The position numbers and the translations under genes were made by a program. Below, one piece after another: positions 1 through 5,291 of a stretch of DNA of 6,047 bases. Under the pieces are notes generated by a model. It ran no database searches, was not told where the DNA came from, and worked only from the letters and a program-made list of their open reading frames with translations. Every line of letters begins with the position of its first letter. The stretch's first letter is position 1. The stretch comes from CAYNFT01 sp964396535 (GTDB lineage Bacteria; Chloroflexota; Dehalococcoidia; Dehalococcoidales; UBA2162). The DNA lies in the NCBI GenBank assembly GCA_964396535.1, contig CAYNFT010000108.1, positions 1 through 6,047 on the forward strand, read 5' to 3'.

Positions 1-120
1 GTCTTCATCTGCTACCAGATTAAAGGAGTTGTTATAAAGGGAGGTACCAAGCTGTCCCTTTAACCCTTCTTCAGCAGCAGCTATCCTTATTAAGGAGGAT
101 AATTTGCTATTCACGTTCAA
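1..120 (-). CDS. 5' end of an unrecognised protein (partial, runs off window)
   Basis: An open frame runs on the minus strand from a TTG codon at 120 (with an in-frame GTG at 114) to the window edge without a stop. It gives 40 codons, beginning MNVNSKLSSLIRIAAAEEGL and ending in NLVADED. An AGAGG sequence lies 8 bases before the TTG, which is why I prefer that start; an in-frame stop lies about 30 bases further upstream. The exosortase-family gene ends 55 bases upstream on the same strand and I see no terminator between them, so this may be the next gene of the operon. The visible part is soluble-looking, with no signal peptide or membrane helix. I do not recognise the family, and a chance open frame of this length is possible. 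Confidence 0.42.
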   Translation of the reverse strand, partial: MNVNSKLSSLIRIAAAEEGLKGQLGTSLYNNSFNLVADED

Positions 121-175
121 GCCTGGTGCCTCTATATGCTTGGAATACTATTTATAGCTTGTCTCGCTGAAAGTC

Positions 176-1051
176 TCAAGTATCCATGCCTTCGCTCTTT
201 TCTCCAACAGGTTCCTTTCTCCACTGCGCCTGTCTTAAATATATATAGGCAAATAGGGCAAACCAGATTGGAAATATAACATAGGCAGCATTGTAGTGCA
301 TTGCCTCCAGCGCCCCCGAGCCCCAATAGTAGCCTGCGATAACCGAAATCACTACCCTGATTATGTTCTGTAGCCAGGTGCCAGCAAGACCAATAAGGAA
401 AATGTACCAGGCCTTTTTCAGTGGCAACCTGATATCCAGCATCATCAGAGCGAACAGAGCAATAAACACTCCGATTGTGGCGTAACCGGCGCAACCCGGC
501 ACTATGGTGGTTGAGATAGCATCTCCGCCAGGGTTGCTAAAGTGAATCACTACTCCGTCGTTAGTTATTGGTAGGCCGAAAATTCTTGTAATGCCTGTTA
601 CCGTATTAGCGACAAACATCGATGACGGCTCTCCTGACCATCTATCTATCAATATAGGAAATAGGATACTGAAACCGTAAATAGCCAGGAGAATAGATGG
701 TAGAATTGATGCCCCGGCAAAAATCAGAGCAAAAATACCGAGCCAGCCCATTAGCATTAAAAAGAGGAGGAAGTCATCAGGCCTTGGTAGGAAGATAGAT
801 AGTGCTACTAGAGCAACACCGGCTATTATAAAGGGAAGGCTGAGCTTCTGTGCTTGCATTCTGGGTAAAATATCTTTTCTTTTTAACCAGACCCACAGGA
901 TACATAGTCCCAGTATGCCCCAGTGGAAAACACCATGATGCTGAAGTCCCTCGAGTGAAAACCACTGAGGTAGTTTTGGCCATAGTTCTCGGAAAACTAG
1001 GACAGAAAAAGCCAGGCAACCTGTGCACCAGATAATAAGCCTTATCTTCAA
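176..1051 (-). CDS. Exosortase/archaeosortase-family membrane transpeptidase
   Basis: Polytopic membrane protein of 291 residues with about eight hydrophobic helices, a normal length for the core family. Members recognise C-terminal tripartite signals (short motif, transmembrane helix, basic cluster) on exported proteins, cut them near the motif and are thought to pass the protein to a membrane or surface anchor. The expected catalytic residues are present in the right order and spacing: Cys187 in VPGCAGYAT, Arg232 in QNIIRVV at the start of a helix, and His252 in EAMHYN. The third residue is His, as in bacterial exosortases, whereas the studied archaeosortase ArtA uses Arg. No EpsI-type extra domain is fused. 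The start is TTG at 1051, preceded by GGGGG with a 4-base spacer; no other start lies before the first helix. It follows the CPBP gene by 22 bp, and the protease two genes upstream carries a PEF-CTERM-like tail, so that is its most likely substrate. I cannot assign a subfamily such as archaeosortase C from reading alone. Confidence 0.9.
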   Translation of the reverse strand: MKIRLIIWCTGCLAFSVLVFRELWPKLPQWFSLEGLQHHGVFHWGILGLCILWVWLKRKDILPRMQAQKLSLPFIIAGVALVALSIFLPRPDDFLLFLMLMGWLGIFALIFAGASILPSILLAIYGFSILFPILIDRWSGEPSSMFVANTVTGITRIFGLPITNDGVVIHFSNPGGDAISTTIVPGCAGYATIGVFIALFALMMLDIRLPLKKAWYIFLIGLAGTWLQNIIRVVISVIAGYYWGSGALEAMHYNAAYVIFPIWFALFAYIYLRQAQWRKEPVGEKSEGMDT

Positions 1052-1073
1052 ATAGCCCCCTGATTCTGTTTAT

Positions 1074-1868
1074 TTAGGTTAAGAGATATGGCATAACGGC
1101 GACTAATATTGTATTGCCCACTCCATGGGCTATTATCGGTGCTGTCAGACTATGAGTCCGGTGGTAGATGTAGCCAAATATGAGACCGGCTGCGAAAGTG
1201 AAACCCAACTCGGGTATTGACCTCCAGGTAAGGTGCATTACCCCAAACACCAGGCTGGTACCAAGAAGACCCCATTTCCACCCCAGCAGGTTTGCCATAT
1301 CTCTCTGTACCAGCCCTCGGAACAGAAGTTCCTCTCCTAAGCCGACAAAGATGACCATATAAGCAAGGTCACGCATCAAATATTTGATTTCAAAAGTGGG
1401 AAATGAGGCGACCGGGGTAATGATAAAATACTCTGCTACACCCAGAGGGGCCCCTATCAGGAATCCTATTAGGATATACTTCAATATCCGCTCACCACTG
1501 AAACCGATATCCCTGAGGCTGATATTTTTTCGGTAGATATGCCAGACGCAAAGTGCCAGAACTGCTGCGTATACCGCGGGTAACAACAATTCCTGGCTGA
1601 GGAAAAACCAGGGGAGTGAAGAGGTAAACAGTATATATAGAGGTATCAGTACCAGGGACTCGACACAATCGGTGAAAGGCTGCCCTAATTTTATTACGGG
1701 AATGACCAGATAGATAAATAGAGCTAAAAATAGAGCCAGGATAATGCCATAGGCGACATTCTGATAGGCAAATACCCACTCACACAAGGTAATACCCAGA
1801 CATACTAGGGAAATAAGCGCTGCTGAATAGGTTTTTGGAGAAGCAGAAATCCTACCTCTTACGGTCAT
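1074..1868 (-). CDS. CPBP-family intramembrane metalloprotease (CAAX protease/Rce1-like)
   Basis: Membrane protein of 264 residues with about seven to eight helices. The three family motifs are all visible: EExxxR at Glu179-Glu180 to Arg184 (GEELLFRG), FxxxH at Phe208 to His212, and HxxxN at His248 to Asn252 (HGVGN). These form the glutamate/histidine active site that places a water within the membrane in the Rce1/CPBP fold, so it should be catalytically competent. Family roles range from prenyl-CAAX processing to bacteriocin maturation or immunity, so the substrate cannot be read from the sequence. It lies between the C1 protease gene (37 bp) and the exosortase-family gene (22 bp). One inference is that it trims or clears the C-terminal helix left after sorting. 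The start is ATG at 1868 with only a weak G-rich site (GGGG, 10-base spacer). That site is part of an intercistronic inverted repeat, listed separately. Confidence 0.92.
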   Translation of the reverse strand: MTVRGRISASPKTYSAALISLVCLGITLCEWVFAYQNVAYGIILALFLALFIYLVIPVIKLGQPFTDCVESLVLIPLYILFTSSLPWFFLSQELLLPAVYAAVLALCVWHIYRKNISLRDIGFSGERILKYILIGFLIGAPLGVAEYFIITPVASFPTFEIKYLMRDLAYMVIFVGLGEELLFRGLVQRDMANLLGWKWGLLGTSLVFGVMHLTWRSIPELGFTFAAGLIFGYIYHRTHSLTAPIIAHGVGNTILVAVMPYLLT

Positions 1869-1879
1869 AACTGTGTAAC

Positions 1880-1930
1880 CCCAGCTAATTATACCTCAGA
1901 TGCTACTATAATGTAGAGCTTTTAGCTGGG
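1880..1930 (-). promoter_or_regulatory. Intercistronic inverted repeat covering the CPBP ribosome binding site
   Basis: A perfect 9-bp inverted repeat: CCCAGCTAA at 1880-1888 and TTAGCTGGG at 1922-1930, with a 33-base loop. In the operon mRNA the first arm lies in the last codons of the C1 protease (the Pro-Ala-Lys region) and the second holds the G-rich stretch about 10 bases before the ATG of the CPBP gene. Pairing would hide the only candidate ribosome binding site, and ribosomes finishing the protease would open it. Translational coupling is inferred; only the repeat is seen. There is no T tract, so it is not an intrinsic terminator. Confidence 0.45.
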
Positions 1931-3813
1931 AGAGGGACTGCTTTACGTCTCATCCAGAGGTATACTCCGATGCACAGGCTGAAGGCTACAATAGCCGCCA
2001 TAACGGTGGGGAACTCGGGGATAGCCGACTGCTGAACAGTGAAGGTATCCTCCGCAAGCGTGTATGTCCAGTTAGAATCATAGGATGACGGTGGAGTATG
2101 TGCCTGGTCACACACAATCACATGCCAGGTTCCAGCGACATCGGTTCCCACAGCGAATGTATGCAGACTTGTCAGGTTTCCTGATGAGTCAGATGTGCCG
2201 TCCTCGGTAGCCCTCTTATCATTGCCGCCATCGTAGTAAGCTATCCTGTAGTTATGACTGGGCTGTAAACCGGTGCTACGCATATAGACGATATTCTCAG
2301 TATCGTAGTCAGAAAAGTTGTTGCAATGGGTGCAGTGGCCAGAGTCACTGAACGCAGAGAGGATGTAAGGGAAGGAACTGGTGCGCACCCGGATAGCTAT
2401 ATCACAATCGTAACCTGTCCCCGTTCCTAAAGCAATCCACGTGCCATCAGCACCCGTCACGCTAATATAGGTGCGCCCTGTCTCAAGCGGTCCCAGAATA
2501 TCAATGACGATAGGCCATTCATAGCTATCATTAGTGAACTGCACCACGGCGAAGATATCATCGCCGCTGGTTACCGACAGAGGTGAATCCAGCGCCACCG
2601 AATGGTAGCCAGCCTCACTGAAGCTGTTGTTCAGCTTGCTAGCCAGCAGGTTAGTGAGATTTGACCCATCGAAGTCATCATAGATACGTATATCAATATC
2701 AGTGGTGACATCGTTAGTCCAGAACTCTACCCTGGTGACACGGGTATCACTTGACGGTATAAATTTGCACAGACCCCAGGTAGTAGTATCACTGCCAGTT
2801 CCGAAGCTGTTCGTCCAGCCTCCCTCGTCGTAATAGTAGAGGTCGCCGTTGTCGTCATAATCCTGCCAATCATATATAAATGATGAGTATTTGCCGATGC
2901 TAGCCGACTGGTAAGCGATGGTAAAGTAGCCGCCCTCCGAACCATAGCCACAGGGTCCTCCCCAGTCGGTGCCCCAGCTGTTCTTCACAATCCAGCCACC
3001 GGTGCCTCCGTCGTGAGTGAGGCTGTCATCCCAGCCGACAATAAGCACGGCGTGGTTGGGTGCGGTCGTGTTCGTGGAGTACATGGTATAGGAACCATCA
3101 TAGGAGGAGTTGAATCCATAGGAACTGTCGGCCCAAAAGGAGGTATAGATAGGGCCGTAGTTCTGAATGTAGGTCTTGAGAAGGCTGGTATCAGGCACCA
3201 CGTTACCACATATTAGCCTCCAATCCAGCAGCATCCTCTGATAGGTGCAGGTGCCGTTGCAGGCTACATCGCTGGCCACATACGCATCGCATGATTCCAG
3301 CACCGTTCCCTTTTTGGAAAACCAGCTTGCCATCTTATAGTAGTTGCCTCCGCTACAGGAGCTATCATACCAGTTACATTCCTTGGCATTGTTCTCCGAA
3401 AAGTCGCAGGTGCAGCCAGTACCATCAATGAGAATTTTTGATTCGATGTTGGCGATGGCAGCAAAGGCGTAGCAACTGCCACAAGTCCCCTGGTCTTTTA
3501 CCGGGGTAACCTTGCCCTGCGAACGCCAATCAAAGCTGGCTGGCTGCCCAAGCGAGGGTGCCTGCAAGACAAGCTCCTGTGGTATGGTTTGACCGGTCAG
3601 GTGAGACAGGTCCATTAGTGGGGGTATGTAACCTGTACCGTGCCCATCTATTACCGGTGGCGGCTCCTCCGGTGCTCCTAGAGTTGGCGCTTCCTGTAGC
3701 TCAAATTCCTGAGCCCAAGCTACGGGGGTAGGGATGATAAAAATGAAAGCAAGCAACAATACCAACGCAATAAATAAGCAGGCAAGTTTCACTGCGAGTT
3801 TTATTACACGCAT
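1906..3813 (-). CDS. Secreted C1A (papain-family) cysteine protease with lectin-like domain and PEF-CTERM-like sorting signal
   Basis: Multidomain protein of 635 residues. Residues 1-34 are a Sec signal peptide with an Ala-Trp-Ala cleavage site. Residues 35-90 are a short Pro-rich pro-segment with no recognisable I29 inhibitor domain. Residues 91-300 are the papain-fold domain with a complete active site: oxyanion Gln108 and catalytic Cys114 in KDQGTCGSCYAF, His254 in NHAVLIVGW, and Asn278 in WIVKNSWG. This domain is Cys-rich, so disulfides are likely. Residues about 305-480 look like the lectin-like domain often found after prokaryotic C1 domains. Residues about 481-595 form a further beta-sandwich-like region with an HCTHC motif at 493-497. 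Residues 598-623 (IPEFPT, hydrophobic helix, MRRK) match a PEF-CTERM sorting signal, followed by an extra 12-residue tail. The predicted role is an extracellular, surface-anchored endopeptidase. The start is ATG at 3813, 14 bp after the preceding gene; no clear ribosome site is seen, which suggests coupling. The exosortase-family enzyme lies two genes downstream. Confidence 0.93.
   Translation of the reverse strand: MRVIKLAVKLACLFIALVLLLAFIFIIPTPVAWAQEFELQEAPTLGAPEEPPPVIDGHGTGYIPPLMDLSHLTGQTIPQELVLQAPSLGQPASFDWRSQGKVTPVKDQGTCGSCYAFAAIANIESKILIDGTGCTCDFSENNAKECNWYDSSCSGGNYYKMASWFSKKGTVLESCDAYVASDVACNGTCTYQRMLLDWRLICGNVVPDTSLLKTYIQNYGPIYTSFWADSSYGFNSSYDGSYTMYSTNTTAPNHAVLIVGWDDSLTHDGGTGGWIVKNSWGTDWGGPCGYGSEGGYFTIAYQSASIGKYSSFIYDWQDYDDNGDLYYYDEGGWTNSFGTGSDTTTWGLCKFIPSSDTRVTRVEFWTNDVTTDIDIRIYDDFDGSNLTNLLASKLNNSFSEAGYHSVALDSPLSVTSGDDIFAVVQFTNDSYEWPIVIDILGPLETGRTYISVTGADGTWIALGTGTGYDCDIAIRVRTSSFPYILSAFSDSGHCTHCNNFSDYDTENIVYMRSTGLQPSHNYRIAYYDGGNDKRATEDGTSDSSGNLTSLHTFAVGTDVAGTWHVIVCDQAHTPPSSYDSNWTYTLAEDTFTVQQSAIPEFPTVMAAIVAFSLCIGVYLWMRRKAVPLPAKSSTL
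1941..2022 (-). other. PEF-CTERM-like C-terminal sorting signal within the C1 protease
   Basis: This segment encodes residues 598 to about 624 of the protease: the motif Ile-Pro-Glu-Phe-Pro-Thr, about 17 hydrophobic residues, then MRRK. This tripartite layout at the C-terminus is what exosortase and archaeosortase enzymes recognise, and the PEF wording is that of the archaeal PEF-CTERM class. It is preceded by a Ser/Gln/Thr-containing linker. Unusually, 12 residues (Ala-Val-Pro-Leu and so on) follow the basic cluster, where such signals usually end within a few residues. Confidence 0.8.
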
Positions 3814-3827
3814 GATTCATCTACACT

Positions 3828-4535
3828 TTAGATAGCCAGAATCATCACTGTCTGGGTAAATACCATGCCCACAAAGATGATGAACAGGATAGTGGCCATA
3901 TTTCTAATGCCGAGTCTATAGCGTCCCAGGATGGTAATTCCCTTGTTGTCTTTCATTACTTGAGTTAGCTCGAGGAAGATGAGCAGGACGATAAGAACAA
4001 TGGTGATTATTATCCCGGTATTAATCCCGCTGTTGGTGCCGAAGGTGTTTGTGAAGTACTCCATAGATATCATAGAACTCATCACTGATGTGGAGAAGGC
4101 AGCGAAGGAGACAAAGCTGCTCATCAACTGCGGTGGGTATGACGGTAGCGATACTGCCTTAACGTAGTTGCCACTATCTGAACTGGTCTTGAGGACAAAG
4201 TTAACCTGCTCGCCCCTTTCTAGAGAATTGACGTAGGCATACTGGTACTTGGAGCTAGCTTGTGGAGCGATAGATGTGCTCCCACTTTCTGTGAGATTGC
4301 CATTGACATATAGCTGGTAGCTGGTAGTTGATGGTTCATCAGTCGAGTTAGATATATTAAAGGTGACGACTACTGGCTCCCCTGCCTTAGGTACCTCAGG
4401 GATAATTGTCATAGTTACTGGGTCGGCAGCCGACCTCATGGAAATAAGGAAACCAGCTAACAAGAAGATACATAGCCAGGTAATACTTATCTTTAGTATA
4501 AATCCTTTATGCTGACCAGACTTTAGCCTATTCAC
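3828..4535 (-). CDS. Membrane protein with Ig-like ectodomain and two C-terminal helices, function unknown
   Basis: Protein of 235 residues that I do not recognise as a named family. Residues 12-32 form a signal anchor or signal peptide. Residues about 40-130 are a beta-rich domain resembling CARDB or other Ig-like folds (NISN, YVNG and FVLKTSS strands). Residues 131-170 are Ser/Met/Phe-rich and partly hydrophobic. Residues 172-190 and 211-234 are strong transmembrane helices joined by a basic loop (KDNKGITILGRYRLGIRN), expected to be cytoplasmic. The start is GTG at 4535, well supported by GGAGGT with a 6-base spacer. It is the first gene of the operon, behind a near-consensus promoter, and ends 14 bp before the C1 protease. 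It could be a membrane partner, chaperone or anchor for the protease, but that is inferred only from position. Its ectodomain resembles that of the upstream 157-residue protein. Confidence 0.85.
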   Translation of the reverse strand: MNRLKSGQHKGFILKISITWLCIFLLAGFLISMRSAADPVTMTIIPEVPKAGEPVVVTFNISNSTDEPSTTSYQLYVNGNLTESGSTSIAPQASSKYQYAYVNSLERGEQVNFVLKTSSDSGNYVKAVSLPSYPPQLMSSFVSFAAFSTSVMSSMISMEYFTNTFGTNSGINTGIIITIVLIVLLIFLELTQVMKDNKGITILGRYRLGIRNMATILFIIFVGMVFTQTVMILAI

Positions 4536-4550
4536 TATTCTACCTCCAAC
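4536..4550 (-). promoter_or_regulatory. Strong ribosome binding site for the operon's first gene
   Basis: Read on the minus strand, GGAGGT ends 6 bases before the GTG at 4535. It is the best Shine-Dalgarno match in the window and fixes the GTG as the start of the 235-residue protein. The other operon genes have weak sites. Confidence 0.8.
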
Positions 4551-4581
4551 CTGGGATAGGGACTTTTCCTATAAAGTTCGC

Positions 4582-4592
4582 CTAACAGTTAG
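4582..4592. repeat. Short perfect palindrome at the predicted transcription start
   Basis: CTAAC-A-GTTAG is an 11-bp palindrome with a one-base centre. It lies at or just past the start site expected from the -10 box at 4600-4605, a usual place for a repressor site. No regulator gene is in the window, so the role is only a suggestion. Confidence 0.3.
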
Positions 4593-4599
4593 TATATTG

Positions 4600-4628
4600 A
4601 GTATATTCGCCAAATGGCAAAATGTCAA
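4600..4628 (-). promoter_or_regulatory. Near-consensus sigma70-type promoter for the sortase/protease operon
   Basis: On the minus strand, TTGACA (4628-4623) is followed after exactly 17 bases by TATACT (4605-4600). This is 6/6 and 5/6 against the bacterial consensus. The predicted start is near 4593, giving a leader of about 58 bases before the GTG at 4535. A 9-base tandem repeat (AATATACTC, AATATACTA; 4590-4607) makes a second TATACT nine bases downstream. The spacer contains an imperfect inverted repeat (GCCA-AA-TGGC at 4609-4618, with flanking T/A pairs), a possible operator. This promoter argues that the operon is bacterial rather than archaeal. Confidence 0.75.
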
Positions 4629-4633
4629 GTAGT

Positions 4634-4682
4634 TAATCGTAGTCAAGATAGAATGTTGAAAAGCTAATCATAGTCAAGATAG
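4634..4682. repeat. Direct repeat duplicating the 3' end of the upstream gene
   Basis: An 18-base sequence ending in AGTCAAGATAG occurs at 4634-4651 and 4665-4682, with 17 of 18 bases identical and a 31-base period. The second copy is the end of the 157-residue gene (Tyr-Leu-Asp-Tyr-Asp, stop). The first lies just outside the gene and, read alone, also spells Tyr-Leu-Asp-Tyr-Asp followed by a stop. It looks like a small tail duplication. The copies are out of frame with each other (31 bases). Confidence 0.6.
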
Positions 4683-5137
4683 CAGGTAACCTGTTCAATT
4701 GGCTCAGCCTTACCATCCTCATATAGGGCAAAGTCTACCTGGCCCTCGGTTAGCTCTTGTGGGTAAATATGATGGATGTAGGTATATGTCTTCCCCTGTT
4801 TAACTACTATGCTGTCACTATAAACGGCACCATCTACGGTAACCAAAATGGTGTATTTGATATCCCTTTCCTCATCATTGAGGATATCGCATTGCAGTAT
4901 CCACTCGTTTTCCCCCTCGATAATCTGAACCCTTTTCGACTCAGGGTAGCTCTGACCTGAAGGGAAAAGGTAGACAATGGAGATAAACACCCCGGCAAGT
5001 ATGATTAAAGATATAACGAATATTAGTCTCAACCTGGACAATTGAAGTCGAACTCCTTCTAAGGGCTTCAATGAAGGATTATAGCTAACCGACATTCGGT
5101 AATCAAGCCAACAGATGATATCAATAGTTTGGAGCAA
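4664..5137 (-). CDS. Small bitopic membrane protein with Ig-like/DUF1616-like ectodomain
   Basis: Up to 157 residues. A short basic N-terminus precedes one transmembrane helix at about residues 37-57. The rest (about 68-157) is a beta-rich extracytoplasmic domain (WILQCDILND, YTILVTVDG, VDFALYEDG), reminiscent of the C-terminal domain of DUF1616 proteins and of CARDB-type folds. I am not certain of the family. The start is unclear: the longest frame begins with TTG at 5137, with a weak AGGG 6 bases upstream. An ATG at 5095 would give 143 residues, keep the helix and lacks a clear ribosome site. It lies 128 bp upstream of the main operon on the same strand, and the operon has its own promoter. 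Its ectodomain strand pattern parallels that of the 235-residue protein, which suggests a shared fold and related role. Confidence 0.75.
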   Translation of the reverse strand: MLQTIDIICWLDYRMSVSYNPSLKPLEGVRLQLSRLRLIFVISLIILAGVFISIVYLFPSGQSYPESKRVQIIEGENEWILQCDILNDEERDIKYTILVTVDGAVYSDSIVVKQGKTYTYIHHIYPQELTEGQVDFALYEDGKAEPIEQVTCYLDYD

Positions 5138-5164
5138 TTTTTACCCTAGGTTGTCTAAAGGGTA

Positions 5165-5193
5165 TTTACGCAGTAAAATGTACTAGTTATAAT
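5165..5193 (+). promoter_or_regulatory. Predicted promoter for the divergent hydrolase gene
   Basis: TTTACG (5165-5170, 4/6) and TATAAT (5188-5193, 6/6) are separated by exactly 17 bases. The start would be near 5200, giving a leader of about 90 bases. The -35 element sits in a small inverted repeat, TTTAC-GCA-GTAAA (5165-5177). The opposite strand of the same -10 reads TATAAC (5191-5186), which could serve the divergent 157-residue gene, although its -35 is poor. A weaker alternative for the plus gene is TTGTTT (5239-5244), 17 bases, CAAAAT (5262-5267). Confidence 0.5.
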
Positions 5194-5202
5194 CGAATCA
5201 TG

Positions 5203-5229
5203 ATGCGGAGTAATAAAGCCCGCATTTTT
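5203..5229 (+). terminator. Terminator-like hairpin in the hydrolase leader
   Basis: ATGCGG (5203-5208) pairs with CCGCAT (5220-5225) around an 11-base loop, and the T's at 5225-5229 follow directly. The T run is on the plus strand only. No plus-strand gene ends here, because the gene to the left is divergent. The hairpin would therefore act within the leader of the hydrolase transcript or stop stray plus-strand transcription. The stem is only 6 bp, so strength is uncertain. Confidence 0.4.
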
Positions 5230-5291
5230 AATCCACCCTTGTTTTTCAACGAGAGCAGTTACAAAATGTTATTCGACTAAGCCAAAGACAG

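Noticed and set aside
132..494. Alternate minus-strand frame of 120 codons, and others at 777-1028 and plus 850-1035
   Set aside because: They overlap the exosortase-family gene, which has the triad and the helices; their sequences show no domain or helix pattern.
1492..1779. Alternate frame of 95 codons, and plus-strand 1180-1362
   Set aside because: Both are shadows of the CPBP gene, whose three motifs are intact in the other frame.
1074..1868. CPBP protein as a bacteriocin immunity or processing protein
   Set aside because: No bacteriocin precursor or ABC exporter is nearby; the sortase and protease context gives a simpler setting.
3013..3216. Plus-strand open frame of 67 codons, and similar minus-strand alternate frames at 2985-3209, 3264-3482 and 2727-2951
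   Set aside because: All lie inside the C1 protease gene, whose frame carries the catalytic motifs; the alternates have biased, low-complexity composition and no ribosome sites.
176..4535. Archaeal origin of the operon, suggested by the PEF-CTERM-like signal
   Set aside because: The TTGACA-17-TATACT promoter and strong Shine-Dalgarno site fit Bacteria better. Not fully excluded; it needs marker genes.
4634..4682. The repeated 18-mer as a CRISPR or integration site
   Set aside because: There are only two copies, one within a coding end; there is no array, spacer regularity, integrase or cas gene.
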